From Dechloromonas hortensis (GTDB lineage Bacteria; Pseudomonadota; Gammaproteobacteria; Burkholderiales; Rhodocyclaceae), in contig NZ_SSSQ01000008.1 in assembly GCF_009469765.1 (NCBI RefSeq), positions 62,001-126,000 of the forward strand: a stretch of 64,000 bases of DNA. The letters run 5' to 3'. The number at the start of each line of letters is the position of its first letter. Position 1 is the stretch's first letter. A program made the translations under genes and the position numbers. The notes below the pieces were generated by a model. That model saw only the letters and a program-made list of their open reading frames with translations. It ran no database searches and was not told where the DNA came from. Below, in pieces: positions 7,937 to 18,355 of the stretch.

Positions 7937-9085
7937 ATGTCCGTTACCCTACGCACCCTCACCGCCAACGATAGCGAAGCGCTGGAACAGGTTCGCCAGT
8001 TTTTCCGCAACTACGCGGCCTGGCTGGGCGTCGACCTGTCCTACCAGAACTTCGAGCAGGAAATGGCCTCGCTGCCCGGCGCCTACTCGGCCCCGGAAGG
8101 ACGCCTGTTTTTTGCCGAAATCGACGGTCGACCGGCGGGCTGTGTCGGCGTCCGCCCACTCAGCGACAGCGACGGCGTCTGCGAGATGAAGCGCCTCTAC
8201 GTCGATCCGGAAGTGCGCGGCCAGGGCATCGGCGCGACGCTGGCGCTGGCAGCGATCAAGGCGGCCAAGGAAATCGGCTACCGCAAGCTGATCATCGACA
8301 CCCTGCCCAACATGCGGATGGCCGTGAAGCTGTACCGCGAACTGGGCTTCACCGAGGCCCCGAACTACTACCAGACGCCGGTCGAAGGCACGATGTTTCT
8401 GGCGCTCGACCTCGACAACTGGTCGGAAGAGGAAATCCGCAACGAGAACCTCTCCCACCTGTTCGACTTCAACCGCGCCTGGGCGCAGCGCATGCAGGAA
8501 GTCGACCCGACCTACTTCAACAAGCTGTCCAAGCTGCAGGCCCCGGAATTCCTGTGGATCGGCTGCTCCGACTCGCGCGTCCCGGCCAACCAGATCGTCG
8601 GCCTGCTGCCGGGCGAAGTGTTCGTCCATCGCAATGTCGCCAACGTCGTCGTCCATACCGACCTCAACTGCCTGTCGGTGATCCAGTACGCCGTCGACGT
8701 CCTCAAGGTCAAGCACATCATGGTCGTCGGCCACTATGGCTGCGGCGGCGTCCAGGCCGCACTGAACAAGGCGCGGGTCGGCATCGTCGACCTCTGGCTG
8801 CGCCATGTCCAGGACGTGCACAACAAGCACCTGGCGGCCGTCGACAGCCTGCCGGAAGCCCAGCGCCACGACCGCCTATGCGAGCTGAACGTGCTCGAGC
8901 AAGTGGTCAATGTGTCGCATAACCCGATCGTGCGCGACGCCTGGCAGCGCGGCCAGGAGTTGACCATCCACGGCTGGATTTATGGCCTGAAGGATGGCCT
9001 GATGCACGATCTCGGCATCACCATCGATTGCCCCGAAGATTTACCCACCCGCTACGACGCCGCCTTGAAGGCGTTGGAAGCTTAG
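7937..9085 (+). CDS. GNAT N-acetyltransferase fused to beta-carbonic anhydrase
   Basis: One continuous 382-codon frame encodes two domains. Residues 1 to about 155 form a GNAT acetyltransferase with the acetyl-CoA motif VRGQGIGATLALAA and the LYRELGF end. Residues 165-380 form a beta-class carbonic anhydrase with zinc ligands Cys210 and Asp212 (CSDSRVP) and His266 and Cys269 (HYGCGG). The carbonic anhydrase could supply bicarbonate to the biotin carboxylase step (LiuD) encoded later in the same cluster. The GNAT substrate is unknown. No stop or restart lies at the junction, so this is a true fusion. Confidence 0.92.
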   Translation: MSVTLRTLTANDSEALEQVRQFFRNYAAWLGVDLSYQNFEQEMASLPGAYSAPEGRLFFAEIDGRPAGCVGVRPLSDSDGVCEMKRLYVDPEVRGQGIGATLALAAIKAAKEIGYRKLIIDTLPNMRMAVKLYRELGFTEAPNYYQTPVEGTMFLALDLDNWSEEEIRNENLSHLFDFNRAWAQRMQEVDPTYFNKLSKLQAPEFLWIGCSDSRVPANQIVGLLPGEVFVHRNVANVVVHTDLNCLSVIQYAVDVLKVKHIMVVGHYGCGGVQAALNKARVGIVDLWLRHVQDVHNKHLAAVDSLPEAQRHDRLCELNVLEQVVNVSHNPIVRDAWQRGQELTIHGWIYGLKDGLMHDLGITIDCPEDLPTRYDAALKALEA

Positions 9086-9113
9086 CCATAACAAGCACTC
9101 AGGAGAAATCAGC

Positions 9114-10304
9114 ATGAATGACCCGATCGTTATCGTTTCCGCCGCCCGTACCCCGATGGGCAGCTTTCAGGGCGGCTTCGCCGGCCTGAGCGGCCCGCAG
9201 CTCGGTGCCGTCGCCATCAAGGCCGCCGTCGAGCGGGCCGGCATCGATGCCAATCTGGTCGAGGAAGTGCTGATGGGCTGCGTCCTGCCGGCCGGCGTCG
9301 GCCAGGCACCGGTCCGCCAGGCAGCGCTGCTCGCCGGTCTGCCGCTCTCGGCCGGCTGCGCGATGGTCAGCAAGGTCTGCGGTTCCGGCATGAAGGCGAC
9401 GATGATCGGCCACGACGGCCTGCTCGCCGGTTCGAACGCCATCACCGTCGTCGGTGGCATGGAATCGATGACCAATGCCCCCTACCTGCTGCCCAAGGCG
9501 CGCGGCGGCTTCCGTCTCGGCCACGGCCAGGTCATCGACCACATGTTCATGGATGGCCTGGAAGACGCGTATTCCAAGGAAACCCGCGGCCGCCTGATGG
9601 GCACCTTCGCCGAAGACTGCGCCGGCAGCTACGGCTTCAGCCGCGAAGCACAGGATGAATTCGCCGTCCGCTCGACCACCCGCGCCAAGGAAGCCAGCGA
9701 CAACGGTTCCTTTGCCTGGGAAATCGCCCCGGTCACCGTCGCCGGGCGCAAGGGCGATGTCGTCATCGACAAGGACGAAGGCCCGTTTGCGGTCAACGTC
9801 GAAAAAATCCCGACTTTGAAGCCGGCCTTCAAGAAGGATGGCACGGTCACCGCCGCCAATTCCTCGTCGATTTCCGACGGCGCCGCCGCCATGGTCCTGA
9901 TGCGCGCCTCGAAGGCGGCCGAACTCGGCCTCAAGCCGATTGCCCGCATCGTCGGCCACACCACCAATGCCGGCACACCCGCCCTCTTCCCGTCCGCCCC
10001 GGTCGGCGCCATGCAGAAGCTGCTGGCCAAGACCGGCTGGAGCGTGGACAGCGTCGACCTGTGGGAAATTAACGAAGCCTTCGCCGTCGTCACGATGGCC
10101 GCGCTGCACGACCTGAAGCTCGATCCGGCCAAGGTCAACGTGCACGGCGGCGCCTGTGCCCTCGGTCACCCGATCGGCGCCTCCGGTGCCCGCATCGTCG
10201 TCACCCTGCTCGGCGCGCTGAAGAAGTACGGCAAGCAGCGCGGCATCGCCTCGCTCTGTATCGGTGGCGGCGAAGCCACGGCCCTCGCCGTGGAAATGCT
10301 GTAA
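9114..10304 (+). CDS. Acetyl-CoA C-acetyltransferase (thiolase)
   Basis: This 396-aa thiolase has nucleophilic Cys89 in KVCGSGMKA, the NEAFAV motif, and the C-terminal GGACALGHPIGASGAR with the catalytic His. It interconverts acetoacetyl-CoA with two acetyl-CoA. In this cluster it would finish leucine breakdown after HMG-CoA lyase releases acetoacetate, and it could also feed PHA synthesis through acetoacetyl-CoA. A strong site (AGGAGA) precedes the ATG. The exact chain-length preference cannot be read from sequence alone. Confidence 0.92.
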   Translation: MNDPIVIVSAARTPMGSFQGGFAGLSGPQLGAVAIKAAVERAGIDANLVEEVLMGCVLPAGVGQAPVRQAALLAGLPLSAGCAMVSKVCGSGMKATMIGHDGLLAGSNAITVVGGMESMTNAPYLLPKARGGFRLGHGQVIDHMFMDGLEDAYSKETRGRLMGTFAEDCAGSYGFSREAQDEFAVRSTTRAKEASDNGSFAWEIAPVTVAGRKGDVVIDKDEGPFAVNVEKIPTLKPAFKKDGTVTAANSSSISDGAAAMVLMRASKAAELGLKPIARIVGHTTNAGTPALFPSAPVGAMQKLLAKTGWSVDSVDLWEINEAFAVVTMAALHDLKLDPAKVNVHGGACALGHPIGASGARIVVTLLGALKKYGKQRGIASLCIGGGEATALAVEML

Positions 10305-11216
10305 TTGCCGCAACGGGCGCCTTCGTTCACCTACGTCAAGCTGGTAGCAGCCATGGCCATGTGGGGCGGCACCTGGATCGCCGGACGCATCGTCGCGCAG
10401 GAGCTGTCGGCCCCGCTCGCCGTGGCCGCCCTGCGCTTCCTGCTCGCCGCGCTGCTGATGGCCGGCGTCGCCCTCTATGCCGAAGGCGGCATCCAGGTGC
10501 CGCAGGGCGCCCGGGAATGGGGCCTGATCTGGGCGCTCGGCTTCTTCGGCATCTTCCTTTATGGCCTGTGCTTCTTCTTCGGCCTGCGCCACATTCCGGC
10601 CGGGCGCGGCGCCCTGGTCGTCGCCCTCAACCCGGTGGTGATCGTGATCGCCGCCTGGTTGACCGGCAAGGAAGGAATGACGCCGCGCAAGGCCCTGGGT
10701 AGCGTCATCGCGCTGGCCGGCTGCCTGACCGTGATCGGCAACGGCGACCCGCTCGCCCTGCTGCACGGCTCGGTCGGCCTCGGCGAACTGCTCATCCTCG
10801 GCTGCGTCGCGAGCTGGACGGCCTACACCTTCATCGGCTGGCAGGCGACGCGAACCTTTACGCCGATCGCCACGACGCTCTACGCCAGCCTGAGCGGCGC
10901 CCTGCTGCTCGGTCTGGCCGCGCTCTTCCAGGGCGACATCGAGCTCGCCGCCTGGTCGTGGCGCGTCTGGGCCAGCCTGCTTTTCCTCGCCATTTTCGGC
11001 ACGGCCATCGCCTACACCTGGTTCACCGCTGCGGTGCACCGGATCGGCGCCGGCCAGGCTGCCGTTTTCATCAATCTGGTTCCCGTCTTTGCCGTGCTGC
11101 AGGCGGCCGTCCTGCTCGACGAGCGGCTCGGCCTGCCGGTACTGGCGGGCGGCCTGCTGGTCATTGCCGGCGTCTGGCTGACCACCCTGAAAAAGACCTC
11201 TCTGGAAAGTAAATAA
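10305..11216 (+). CDS. EamA/DMT-family inner-membrane transporter
   Basis: This is a 303-aa protein with about ten hydrophobic segments arranged as two EamA repeats (for example MWGGTWIAGRIVAQELSAP in the first and ASWTAYTFIGWQATRTF in the second). Drug/metabolite transporters of this family export metabolites or amino acids. The TTG immediately after the thiolase stop is the likely start because the conserved first helix begins before the next ATG (10353). The stop overlaps the next gene by one base (TAATG), so the two are translationally coupled. Substrate unknown. Confidence 0.85.
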   Translation: MPQRAPSFTYVKLVAAMAMWGGTWIAGRIVAQELSAPLAVAALRFLLAALLMAGVALYAEGGIQVPQGAREWGLIWALGFFGIFLYGLCFFFGLRHIPAGRGALVVALNPVVIVIAAWLTGKEGMTPRKALGSVIALAGCLTVIGNGDPLALLHGSVGLGELLILGCVASWTAYTFIGWQATRTFTPIATTLYASLSGALLLGLAALFQGDIELAAWSWRVWASLLFLAIFGTAIAYTWFTAAVHRIGAGQAAVFINLVPVFAVLQAAVLLDERLGLPVLAGGLLVIAGVWLTTLKKTSLESK

Positions 11217-12352
11217 TGATTCTCACGCAAGAACAGGAAATGATCCGCGACTCGATCCGCGCTTACGCGCAGGAACAGATCGCCCCCTTCGCCGCCGACT
11301 GGGACAAGAACCACACTTTCCCGCGCGCCGCCCTCAACGGCCTGGCCGAACTCGGCGTGCTCGGCATGGTCGTCCCGGAAGAATGGGACGGCGCCGGCCT
11401 CGGCTATCTCGAACTCGGCCTGGCGATCGAGGAAATCGCCGCCGCCGATGGCGCCACCTCGACCATCGTCAGCGTGCAGAACTCGCTGGCCTGCATGATC
11501 CTGCTCAAGTACGGCTCGGATGCCTTGAAGGAAGAATGGCTGAAGCCGCTGGCCCGTGGTGAAAAGCTCGGCTGCTTCTGCCTGACCGAACCGCACGTCG
11601 GCTCCGACGCCGGTGCCATCACCACCACGGCCCGCCGCGAAGGCGACGAGTGGGTGCTGAATGGCGTCAAGCAGTTCATCACCACCGGCAAGGAGGGCGA
11701 TGTCGCCATCGTCTTCGCGGTTACCGACAAGGCGGCAGGCAAGAAGGGCATTTCGACTTTCCTGGTGCCGACTGCCAACCCTGGCTACATCGTCGCCCGC
11801 CTGGAAGAGAAGATCGGCCAGCACGCTTCCGATACCGCGCAGATCCTATTCGAGAACTGCCGTATTCCGGCCGCCAACCTGCTCGGCAAGGAAGGCGAAG
11901 GCTACAAGATCGCCCTCTCCAACCTCGAAGGCGGCCGCATCGGCATCGCCGCCCAGTCGATCGGCATGGCCCGTGCCGCGCTCGAAGCCGCCGTACGCTA
12001 CGCCAAGGAGCGCACCTCCTTCGGCAAGCCACTGACCGAGCATCAGGCGATCGCCTTCATGCTGGCCGACATGGCGACCCAGATCGACGTCGCCCGCCAG
12101 GCCGTCTGGCATGCCGCCGCGCTGCGCGACGCTGGCCTGCCGTGTTTGAAGGAGGCCTCGCAGGCCAAGCTGTTCGCCTCGCAGATGGCCGAGAAAGTCT
12201 GTTCCGACGCCATCCAGGTGCACGGCGGTTACGGTGTGACGGCCGATTTCCCGGTCGAGCGCATCTATCGTGATGTCCGCGTCTGCCAGATCTACGAAGG
12301 CGCTTCCGAAATCCAGAAACTGGTCATCGCCCGCGCCGTGCTGGCCGACTAG
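11216..12352 (+). CDS. Acyl-CoA dehydrogenase, short/branched-chain type
   Basis: A second acyl-CoA dehydrogenase of 378 aa carries CLTEPHVGSDAGAITTTA, ALSNLEGGRIGIAAQSIGMA and IQVHGGYGVTADFPVERIYRD. The Glu of IYEGASEIQ is in the position used as catalytic base by short- and medium-chain enzymes, unlike LiuA, where the Glu lies in an earlier helix. It probably oxidises another short branched or straight acyl-CoA arising from related amino acids. It overlaps the transporter stop by one base. Confidence 0.93.
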   Translation: MILTQEQEMIRDSIRAYAQEQIAPFAADWDKNHTFPRAALNGLAELGVLGMVVPEEWDGAGLGYLELGLAIEEIAAADGATSTIVSVQNSLACMILLKYGSDALKEEWLKPLARGEKLGCFCLTEPHVGSDAGAITTTARREGDEWVLNGVKQFITTGKEGDVAIVFAVTDKAAGKKGISTFLVPTANPGYIVARLEEKIGQHASDTAQILFENCRIPAANLLGKEGEGYKIALSNLEGGRIGIAAQSIGMARAALEAAVRYAKERTSFGKPLTEHQAIAFMLADMATQIDVARQAVWHAAALRDAGLPCLKEASQAKLFASQMAEKVCSDAIQVHGGYGVTADFPVERIYRDVRVCQIYEGASEIQKLVIARAVLAD

Positions 12353-12360
12353 GCAAACCC

Positions 12361-12404
12361 CTGCGGTCGACGGGCTAAAAAACACAAAAATGCCTGCGAC
12401 CGCC
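12361..12404. repeat. Intergenic dispersed repeat, copy A
   Basis: CTGCGGTCGAC is followed by an A-rich stretch and TGCCTGCGACCGCC, giving a 7-bp inverted pair (GCGGTCG/CGACCGC). Related sequence occurs between genes at 23,660-23,702 and 25,868-25,910. Confidence 0.5.
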
Positions 12405-12421
12405 CCCCAAGGAGACAAAGC

Positions 12422-13027
12422 ATGTCCGCCGCAATCGACTTCTATTTCGATTTTTCCAGCCCCTACGGCTACCTGATGGCCGAGAAGATCGACGCTGTCG
12501 CCGCCCGCCACGGCCGCCAGGTCAACTGGCACCCGATCCTGCTCGGCGTCATCTTCCACGCCACCGGCTCGCGGCCGCCGGCCGATGGCGTCAGCAGCAA
12601 GGGCACCTACATGCTGCGCGACTTCCATCGTTCGGCCCGCTTCCTCGGCCTGCCCTACAACCCGCCGAGCCGCTTCCCGCTGCCGACCCAGAATGCCGCC
12701 CGCGCCTTCTACTGGCTTGACGGCCAGGACGGCGTGCTGGCCCGGCAATTTGCCCGCGCCGTCTATCGCGCCTTCTTCGTCGACGACCGTGACATTTCGG
12801 CACCCGATACCGTGCTCGATATTGCCGAAAAACTGGGCGTCGACCGCGCCACTCTCGCCGCCGCGCTGCAAAGCCCGGAGATCAAGGCCCGCCTCAAGAG
12901 TGAAGTCGATGGCGCCATCGCTGCCGGCGTCTTCGGCTCGCCGCACGTCATCATCGACGGCGAGGCTTTCTTCGGCGCCGACCGCCTGCCGCAGATCGAG
13001 CAGTGGCTCGCAACCGGCGGCTTCTGA
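12422..13027 (+). CDS. 2-hydroxychromene-2-carboxylate isomerase/DsbA-family oxidoreductase
   Basis: This 201-aa thioredoxin-fold protein of the DsbA/kappa-GST group begins [14 protein letters not shown], where the Ser of the DFSSPY motif replaces the DsbA active-site Cys as in HCCA isomerases. It ends with [25 protein letters not shown], the cis-Pro region. Known members isomerise hydroxychromene carboxylates with glutathione, and many act on uncharacterised substrates. A strong AAGGAGA site precedes the ATG. It overlaps nothing and is followed after 7 bp by the LOG gene. Its role in leucine degradation is unclear. Confidence 0.82.
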   Translation: MSAAIDFYFDFSSPYGYLMAEKIDAVAARHGRQVNWHPILLGVIFHATGSRPPADGVSSKGTYMLRDFHRSARFLGLPYNPPSRFPLPTQNAARAFYWLDGQDGVLARQFARAVYRAFFVDDRDISAPDTVLDIAEKLGVDRATLAAALQSPEIKARLKSEVDGAIAAGVFGSPHVIIDGEAFFGADRLPQIEQWLATGGF

Positions 13028-13034
13028 GAACACC

Positions 13035-13634
<600 letters not shown>

Positions 13635-13688
13635 GGCTGCACAAGACAATTTGTTCAGGCAACGGATACGACAAAAAAGCGAGGAGAC

Positions 13689-15296
13689 ATGACCGTACTG
13701 AAAACCCAACTGAACCCGCGATCGGCCGACTTTCAGGCCAACGCGGACGCCATGCGGACGGTGGTTGCCGACCTGCATGAAAAGGTCGACAAGATCGCCC
13801 TCGGCGGTCCGGAAGCGGCGCGCCAGAAGCATCTGGCCCGTGGCAAGCTGCTACCGCGCGAGCGGGTCAATGGCCTGCTCGACCCCGGCACGCCCTTCCT
13901 CGAGATAGGACAATTCGCAGCGTATGGCATGTATGGCGGCGATGTCCCGGCCGCCTCGGTGATCGCCGGCATTGGCCGCGTCGAAGGCGTCGAATGCATG
14001 ATCGTCGCCAACGACGCGACCGTGAAGGGCGGCACCTATTACCCGCTGACGGTGAAAAAGCATCTGCGGGCCCAGGAAATCGCGCTGGAAAACCGCCTGC
14101 CCTGCGTCTATCTGGTCGACTCCGGTGGCGCCTTCCTGCCCATGCAGGACGAAGTCTTCCCGGACAAGGAACATTTCGGCCGCATCTTCTTCAACCAGGC
14201 CAACCTGTCGGCCCAGGGCATTCCGCAGATTGCCGCCGTGCTCGGCTCGTGCACCGCCGGTGGCGCCTACGTGCCGGCCATGTGCGACGAGTCGATCATC
14301 GTCAAGAACCAGGGCACCATCTTTTTGGGCGGCCCGCCGCTGGTCAAGGCAGCGACCGGCGAAGTGGTGTCGGCCGAAGATTTGGGCGGCGCCGACGTCC
14401 ATACCCGGATTTCCGGCGTCGTCGACCATCTGGCCGAGAACGATGCGCACGCGCTGGCCATTGCCCGCCGCATCATCAAGGACCTCAACTGGAAAAAGGC
14501 CCCGCCGGTGACGTTGACCGCACCGGTCGAGCCGCGCTACCCGAGTGGTGAGCTGTACGGCGTCATTCCGACCGACAGCAAGAAGCCGTTCGACGTCCGC
14601 GAGATCATCGCCCGCATCGTCGATGACTCCGATTTCGACGAATTCAAGGCGCGCTACGGGACGACGCTGGTCTGCGGCTTCGCCCGCATCTACGGCTACC
14701 CGGTCGGCATCGTCGCCAACAACGGGATACTGTTCTCGGAATCGGCGCTGAAAGGCGCCCATTTCATCGAACTGTGCGCCCAGCGCGGCATTCCGCTGGT
14801 TTTCCTGCAGAACATCACCGGCTTCATGGTCGGCCGCAAGTACGAAAACGGCGGCATCGCCCGCGACGGCGCCAAGATGGTGACGGCGGTCGCTACCGCC
14901 AAGGTGCCGAAATTCACCGTCGTCATCGGCGGCTCGTTCGGCGCCGGCAACTACGGCATGTGCGGCCGCGCCTACTCGCCGCGCTTCCTGTGGATGTGGC
15001 CGAACGCCCGCATTTCGGTGATGGGCGGCGAACAGGCGGCCGGCGTACTGGCTACCGTCAAGCGCGACGGCCTGGAAGCGGCCGGCAAGACGTGGACGGC
15101 CGAGGAGGAAGCCGCCTTCAAGGCGCCGATCCGCGAGCAGTACGAGACGCAGGGCCACCCCTACTATGCCTCGGCCCGCCTCTGGGACGACGGCATCATC
15201 GACCCGGCCGACACCCGCCGCGTCCTTGGCCTCGGCCTGTCGGCCTCGATGAATGCCCCGGCCGAAGAAACCAAATTCGGCATCTTCCGGATGTAA
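13689..15296 (+). CDS. liuB: Methylcrotonyl-CoA carboxylase carboxyltransferase subunit LiuB
   Basis: This 535-aa carboxyltransferase (beta) subunit moves the carboxyl group from biotin to 3-methylcrotonyl-CoA, making 3-methylglutaconyl-CoA. It shows the crotonase-like carboxyltransferase halves: [13 protein letters not shown] and [15 protein letters not shown] in the N-terminal half, and [34 protein letters not shown] and [11 protein letters not shown] in the C-terminal half. These match methylcrotonyl rather than propionyl carboxylases. A GAGGAGA site precedes the ATG. Confidence 0.96.
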   Translation: MTVLKTQLNPRSADFQANADAMRTVVADLHEKVDKIALGGPEAARQKHLARGKLLPRERVNGLLDPGTPFLEIGQFAAYGMYGGDVPAASVIAGIGRVEGVECMIVANDATVKGGTYYPLTVKKHLRAQEIALENRLPCVYLVDSGGAFLPMQDEVFPDKEHFGRIFFNQANLSAQGIPQIAAVLGSCTAGGAYVPAMCDESIIVKNQGTIFLGGPPLVKAATGEVVSAEDLGGADVHTRISGVVDHLAENDAHALAIARRIIKDLNWKKAPPVTLTAPVEPRYPSGELYGVIPTDSKKPFDVREIIARIVDDSDFDEFKARYGTTLVCGFARIYGYPVGIVANNGILFSESALKGAHFIELCAQRGIPLVFLQNITGFMVGRKYENGGIARDGAKMVTAVATAKVPKFTVVIGGSFGAGNYGMCGRAYSPRFLWMWPNARISVMGGEQAAGVLATVKRDGLEAAGKTWTAEEEAAFKAPIREQYETQGHPYYASARLWDDGIIDPADTRRVLGLGLSASMNAPAEETKFGIFRM

Positions 15297-15306
15297 GGAG
15301 CGCACC

Positions 15307-16092
15307 ATGTTCATGACCCTGGAAATCGAACTGAACGGCCCGGTCGCCACCATCTGGATGAACCGGCCCGAGCTGCACAACGCCTTCGACGAACTGCTGA
15401 TCGCCGAACTGACCGCCGCCTGCATCGCCCTCGACGCCGACCCGGACATTCGTGCCGTTGTTCTCGCCGGGCGCGGCAAGAGCTTCTCGGCCGGCGCCGA
15501 CCTCAACTGGATGAAACGCGCCGCCAACAACGGCGTCGACGACAACCTGAACGACGCTCGCGCCCTGGCCAAGATGCTGCGCACGCTGGCCGAGATGAAG
15601 AAACCGACCATTGCCCGCGTCCAGGGCGCCGCCCTCGGCGGCGGCATGGGGCTGGCCGCCGCCTGCGACATCGCGGTCGCTTCGAGCAAGGCGCTGTTCG
15701 CCACCTCCGAAGTCAAGTTCGGCATCATCCCGTCGGCCATTTCGCCCTACGTGCTGCGCGCCATCGGCGCCCGCCAGGCGACCCGCTACTTTCAGTCGGC
15801 CGAACGGATCGATGCTGCCCGCGCTCGCGAACTCGGCCTCGTCCATGAAACGGTCGAACCGGAACAACTCGACGCCAAGGTGCAGGAAATCGTCGACGCG
15901 CTGCTGCAGGGCGGCCCGCTCGCCCAGGCCGCCGCCAAGGACCTGATCCGTGCGGTCAACGGCCAGCTGATCAACGAAACGCTGGTCGAGGAAACCGCGC
16001 ACCGCATCGCCCACCTGCGTGCCACGCCGGAAGCCCGCGAAGGCATCGCCGCCTTCCTCGACAAACGCTCACCCAGCTGGATTGGGGAATAA
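15307..16092 (+). CDS. liuC: Methylglutaconyl-CoA hydratase LiuC (enoyl-CoA hydratase family)
   Basis: This 261-aa crotonase-fold enzyme has the oxyanion-hole motifs GRGKSFSAGADLNWM and QGAALGGGMGLAAACDIAVA, and SEVKFGIIPSAISPYV with the region that carries the second catalytic acid. In the leucine pathway it hydrates 3-methylglutaconyl-CoA to HMG-CoA. The ATG at 15307 follows GTAAGGAG at good spacing; the longer open frame begins inside liuB. It lies 10 bp after liuB and 2 bp before liuD, the standard liu order. Confidence 0.94.
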   Translation: MFMTLEIELNGPVATIWMNRPELHNAFDELLIAELTAACIALDADPDIRAVVLAGRGKSFSAGADLNWMKRAANNGVDDNLNDARALAKMLRTLAEMKKPTIARVQGAALGGGMGLAAACDIAVASSKALFATSEVKFGIIPSAISPYVLRAIGARQATRYFQSAERIDAARARELGLVHETVEPEQLDAKVQEIVDALLQGGPLAQAAAKDLIRAVNGQLINETLVEETAHRIAHLRATPEAREGIAAFLDKRSPSWIGE

Positions 16093-16094
16093 GC

Positions 16095-18092
16095 ATGTTC
16101 AACAAAATCCTTATCGCGAACCGCGGCGAAATTGCTTGCCGGGTAATTAAAACCGCCCGCCGCATGGGCATCCGCACCGTCGCCGTCTATTCCGAGGCCG
16201 ACGCAAATGCCCGCCACGTACGGCTGGCCGACGAGGCCGTGCTGCTCGGTCCGGCCGCCGCCCGCGAGTCTTACCTGGTCGCCGACAAGATCATCGAAGC
16301 CTGCAAGCGCACCGGTGCCCAGGCCGTGCATCCCGGCTACGGCTTCCTGTCCGAGAATGCCGCTTTCGCCGATGCGCTGGCCGCCAGCGGCATCACCTTC
16401 ATCGGCCCGCCGGCTTCGGCCATTCGCGCCATGGGCTCGAAGTCCGAAGCCAAGAAACTGATGGGCAACGCTGCCGTACCGCTGACCCCGGGTTACCACG
16501 GCGACGACCAGACGCCCAAATTGCTGCACCAGGAAGCCGACCAGATCGGTTACCCGGTGCTGATCAAGGCGGCGGCCGGTGGCGGCGGCAAGGGCATGCG
16601 CCTGGTCGAGCAAAGCGAGGACTTCCCCGACGCGCTCGCTTCCTGCAAGCGTGAAGCCGCCTCCAGCTTCGGCAACGAGCACGTGCTGATCGAGAAATAC
16701 ATTACCCGGCCGCGCCATATCGAAATCCAGGTCTTCGCCGATACGCTGGGCAACTGCGTCTACCTGTTCGAACGCGACTGTTCGGTGCAGCGCCGCCACC
16801 AGAAAGTCCTGGAAGAAGCGCCCGCCCCCGGCATGACGCTGGAACGCCGCCGGCAGATGGGCGAAGCCGCCGTCGCCGCCGCCAAGGCGGTCGGCTATGT
16901 CGGCGCCGGCACCGTCGAGTTCATCGCCAATCAGGACGGTTCCTTCTATTTCATGGAAATGAACACCCGCCTGCAGGTCGAGCACCCGGTCACCGAAATG
17001 ATCACCGGCCAGGATCTGGTCGAATGGCAATTGCGGGTCGCCGCTGGCCAGCCGCTGCCGCTCAGCCAGGAACAATTGCCGATTCGCGGTCACGCGCTGG
17101 AAGCCCGCATCTACGCCGAAGACGCCAGCAAGGGCTTCCTGCCCTCGACCGGCCAGCTGGTTCGCCTGCTGCCGCCGGCCGAGAGCCTGAATGTCCGCGT
17201 CGATACCGGGGTCGAGGAAGGCGACGAAATCACCCCGTTCTACGACCCGATGATCGCCAAGCTGATCGTCTGGGACGAAACCCGCGACGGCGCGCTGGCC
17301 CGCATGCGCAAGGCGCTGGCCGACTACCGGGTGGCCGGCGTGACGACCAATATCGACTTCCTGTCCCGCCTCGTCAGCTGCCCGGCTTTCGCCGGCGCCG
17401 ATCTCGACACCGGCCTGATCGAGCGGCAGAAAGATTTCCTCTTCCCGGCCGCCCAGGCCGTGCCGCGCGACGCACTGCTCGTCGCCACGGTCGGCGAGCT
17501 GCTCTGGGAACAGCACGCCGCCAAACTGGCCGCCAAGCACAGCGGCGACCCCTGGTCACCGTGGCATGCCCGCGACGGCTGGCGGATGAACCTGTCGGCC
17601 GCCCGGATGATCGGCTTCCGTGATGGTGACAAGCTGGTCGAAGCCCAGGTCCGCTACCGGGGCGACCAGTGGTCGATCACCCTGAATGGTGAAACGACGC
17701 AGGCCCGCGGCCGCAAGCTGGACGGCGATGCCTTTGCCGTCGAACTCGACGACCGCCGGCTGATCGCCAGCGTTCTTGCGGTCGACGACAAGCGCAGTAT
17801 CTTTCTCAACGGTAGCACGTACTCACTTCTGCGCGATGACCCGCTACATCTCGTTGAAGCAGGCGGGGCGCAGGGTGGCGGCCTGACCGCGCCGATGCCC
17901 GGCAAGGTCGTTGCGCTGCTTGCCGAAGCCGGCCAGAAGGTCGACAAAGGCACGCCGCTGCTGATCCTCGAGGCGATGAAGATGGAGCACACCATCACCG
18001 CCCCCGCAGCCGGCGTCGTCAAGGCCTTCTGCTACGCGGCCGGCGAACAGGTGGCCGACGGCGCGGCACTGGTCGAGTTCGAGGGCGAGTGA
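16095..18092 (+). CDS. liuD: Methylcrotonyl-CoA carboxylase biotin-carrying subunit LiuD
   Basis: This 665-aa alpha subunit has an N-terminal biotin carboxylase (FNKILIANRGEIACRVI; ATP-grasp loop AAAGGGGKGMR; EMNTRLQVEHPVTE) of about 445 residues, a middle linker domain, and a C-terminal biotinyl domain with EAMKMEH, the biotinylated Lys being residue 629. It carboxylates biotin using ATP and bicarbonate, then works with LiuB. The stop overlaps the GTG of the next small gene. Confidence 0.97.
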   Translation: MFNKILIANRGEIACRVIKTARRMGIRTVAVYSEADANARHVRLADEAVLLGPAAARESYLVADKIIEACKRTGAQAVHPGYGFLSENAAFADALAASGITFIGPPASAIRAMGSKSEAKKLMGNAAVPLTPGYHGDDQTPKLLHQEADQIGYPVLIKAAAGGGGKGMRLVEQSEDFPDALASCKREAASSFGNEHVLIEKYITRPRHIEIQVFADTLGNCVYLFERDCSVQRRHQKVLEEAPAPGMTLERRRQMGEAAVAAAKAVGYVGAGTVEFIANQDGSFYFMEMNTRLQVEHPVTEMITGQDLVEWQLRVAAGQPLPLSQEQLPIRGHALEARIYAEDASKGFLPSTGQLVRLLPPAESLNVRVDTGVEEGDEITPFYDPMIAKLIVWDETRDGALARMRKALADYRVAGVTTNIDFLSRLVSCPAFAGADLDTGLIERQKDFLFPAAQAVPRDALLVATVGELLWEQHAAKLAAKHSGDPWSPWHARDGWRMNLSAARMIGFRDGDKLVEAQVRYRGDQWSITLNGETTQARGRKLDGDAFAVELDDRRLIASVLAVDDKRSIFLNGSTYSLLRDDPLHLVEAGGAQGGGLTAPMPGKVVALLAEAGQKVDKGTPLLILEAMKMEHTITAPAAGVVKAFCYAAGEQVADGAALVEFEGE

Positions 18093-18325
18093 AGACGCCG
18101 CCTTTGCCCGTCAGCGGTGCTGGACAATGCACCGCTGACAGCTCCGAGCAACTGGCGGAAGCCGTGCGCCGTGCCTGCCTCGAAGCGGCGGTTGCCGCCT
18201 ACGAGGCGGCCGGCGCCCAAGGCCTGTGCGCCGAAGGGCGCTGGGAAGTTGCGGTCGGCGCCCTGCGCGCGCTCGATCTGCACGCCCTGCTTCAGGCCGG
18301 CGAATCATCCTCGAGCAGCACCTAG
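18089..18325 (+). CDS. Conserved small protein of the liu cluster, unknown function
   Basis: A 78-codon frame starts with GTG overlapping the liuD stop (GTGA), which suggests translational coupling. The core is a helical segment rich in Ala with RRACLEAAVAAYEAAGAQGL then CAEGRWEVAVGALRALDL. The pattern A-x-E-x-A-G-x-x-G-L-C-x-E-G-R-W-E looks conserved and is familiar to me from small proteins near such clusters, but I know no assigned function. Coding is supported by position and by codon bias matching liuD. Confidence 0.7.
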   Translation: MKTPPLPVSGAGQCTADSSEQLAEAVRRACLEAAVAAYEAAGAQGLCAEGRWEVAVGALRALDLHALLQAGESSSSST

Positions 18326-18355
18326 TCCACGTTCCTTCTTTTGCGAGCCCCTGCC

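Noticed and set aside
9099..11039. 646-codon minus-strand frame
   Set aside because: Antisense to the thiolase and EamA genes; low-complexity Gly/Asp/Gln composition and no site.
13851..15740. 629-codon minus-strand frame
   Set aside because: Antisense to liuB and liuC; no family resemblance.
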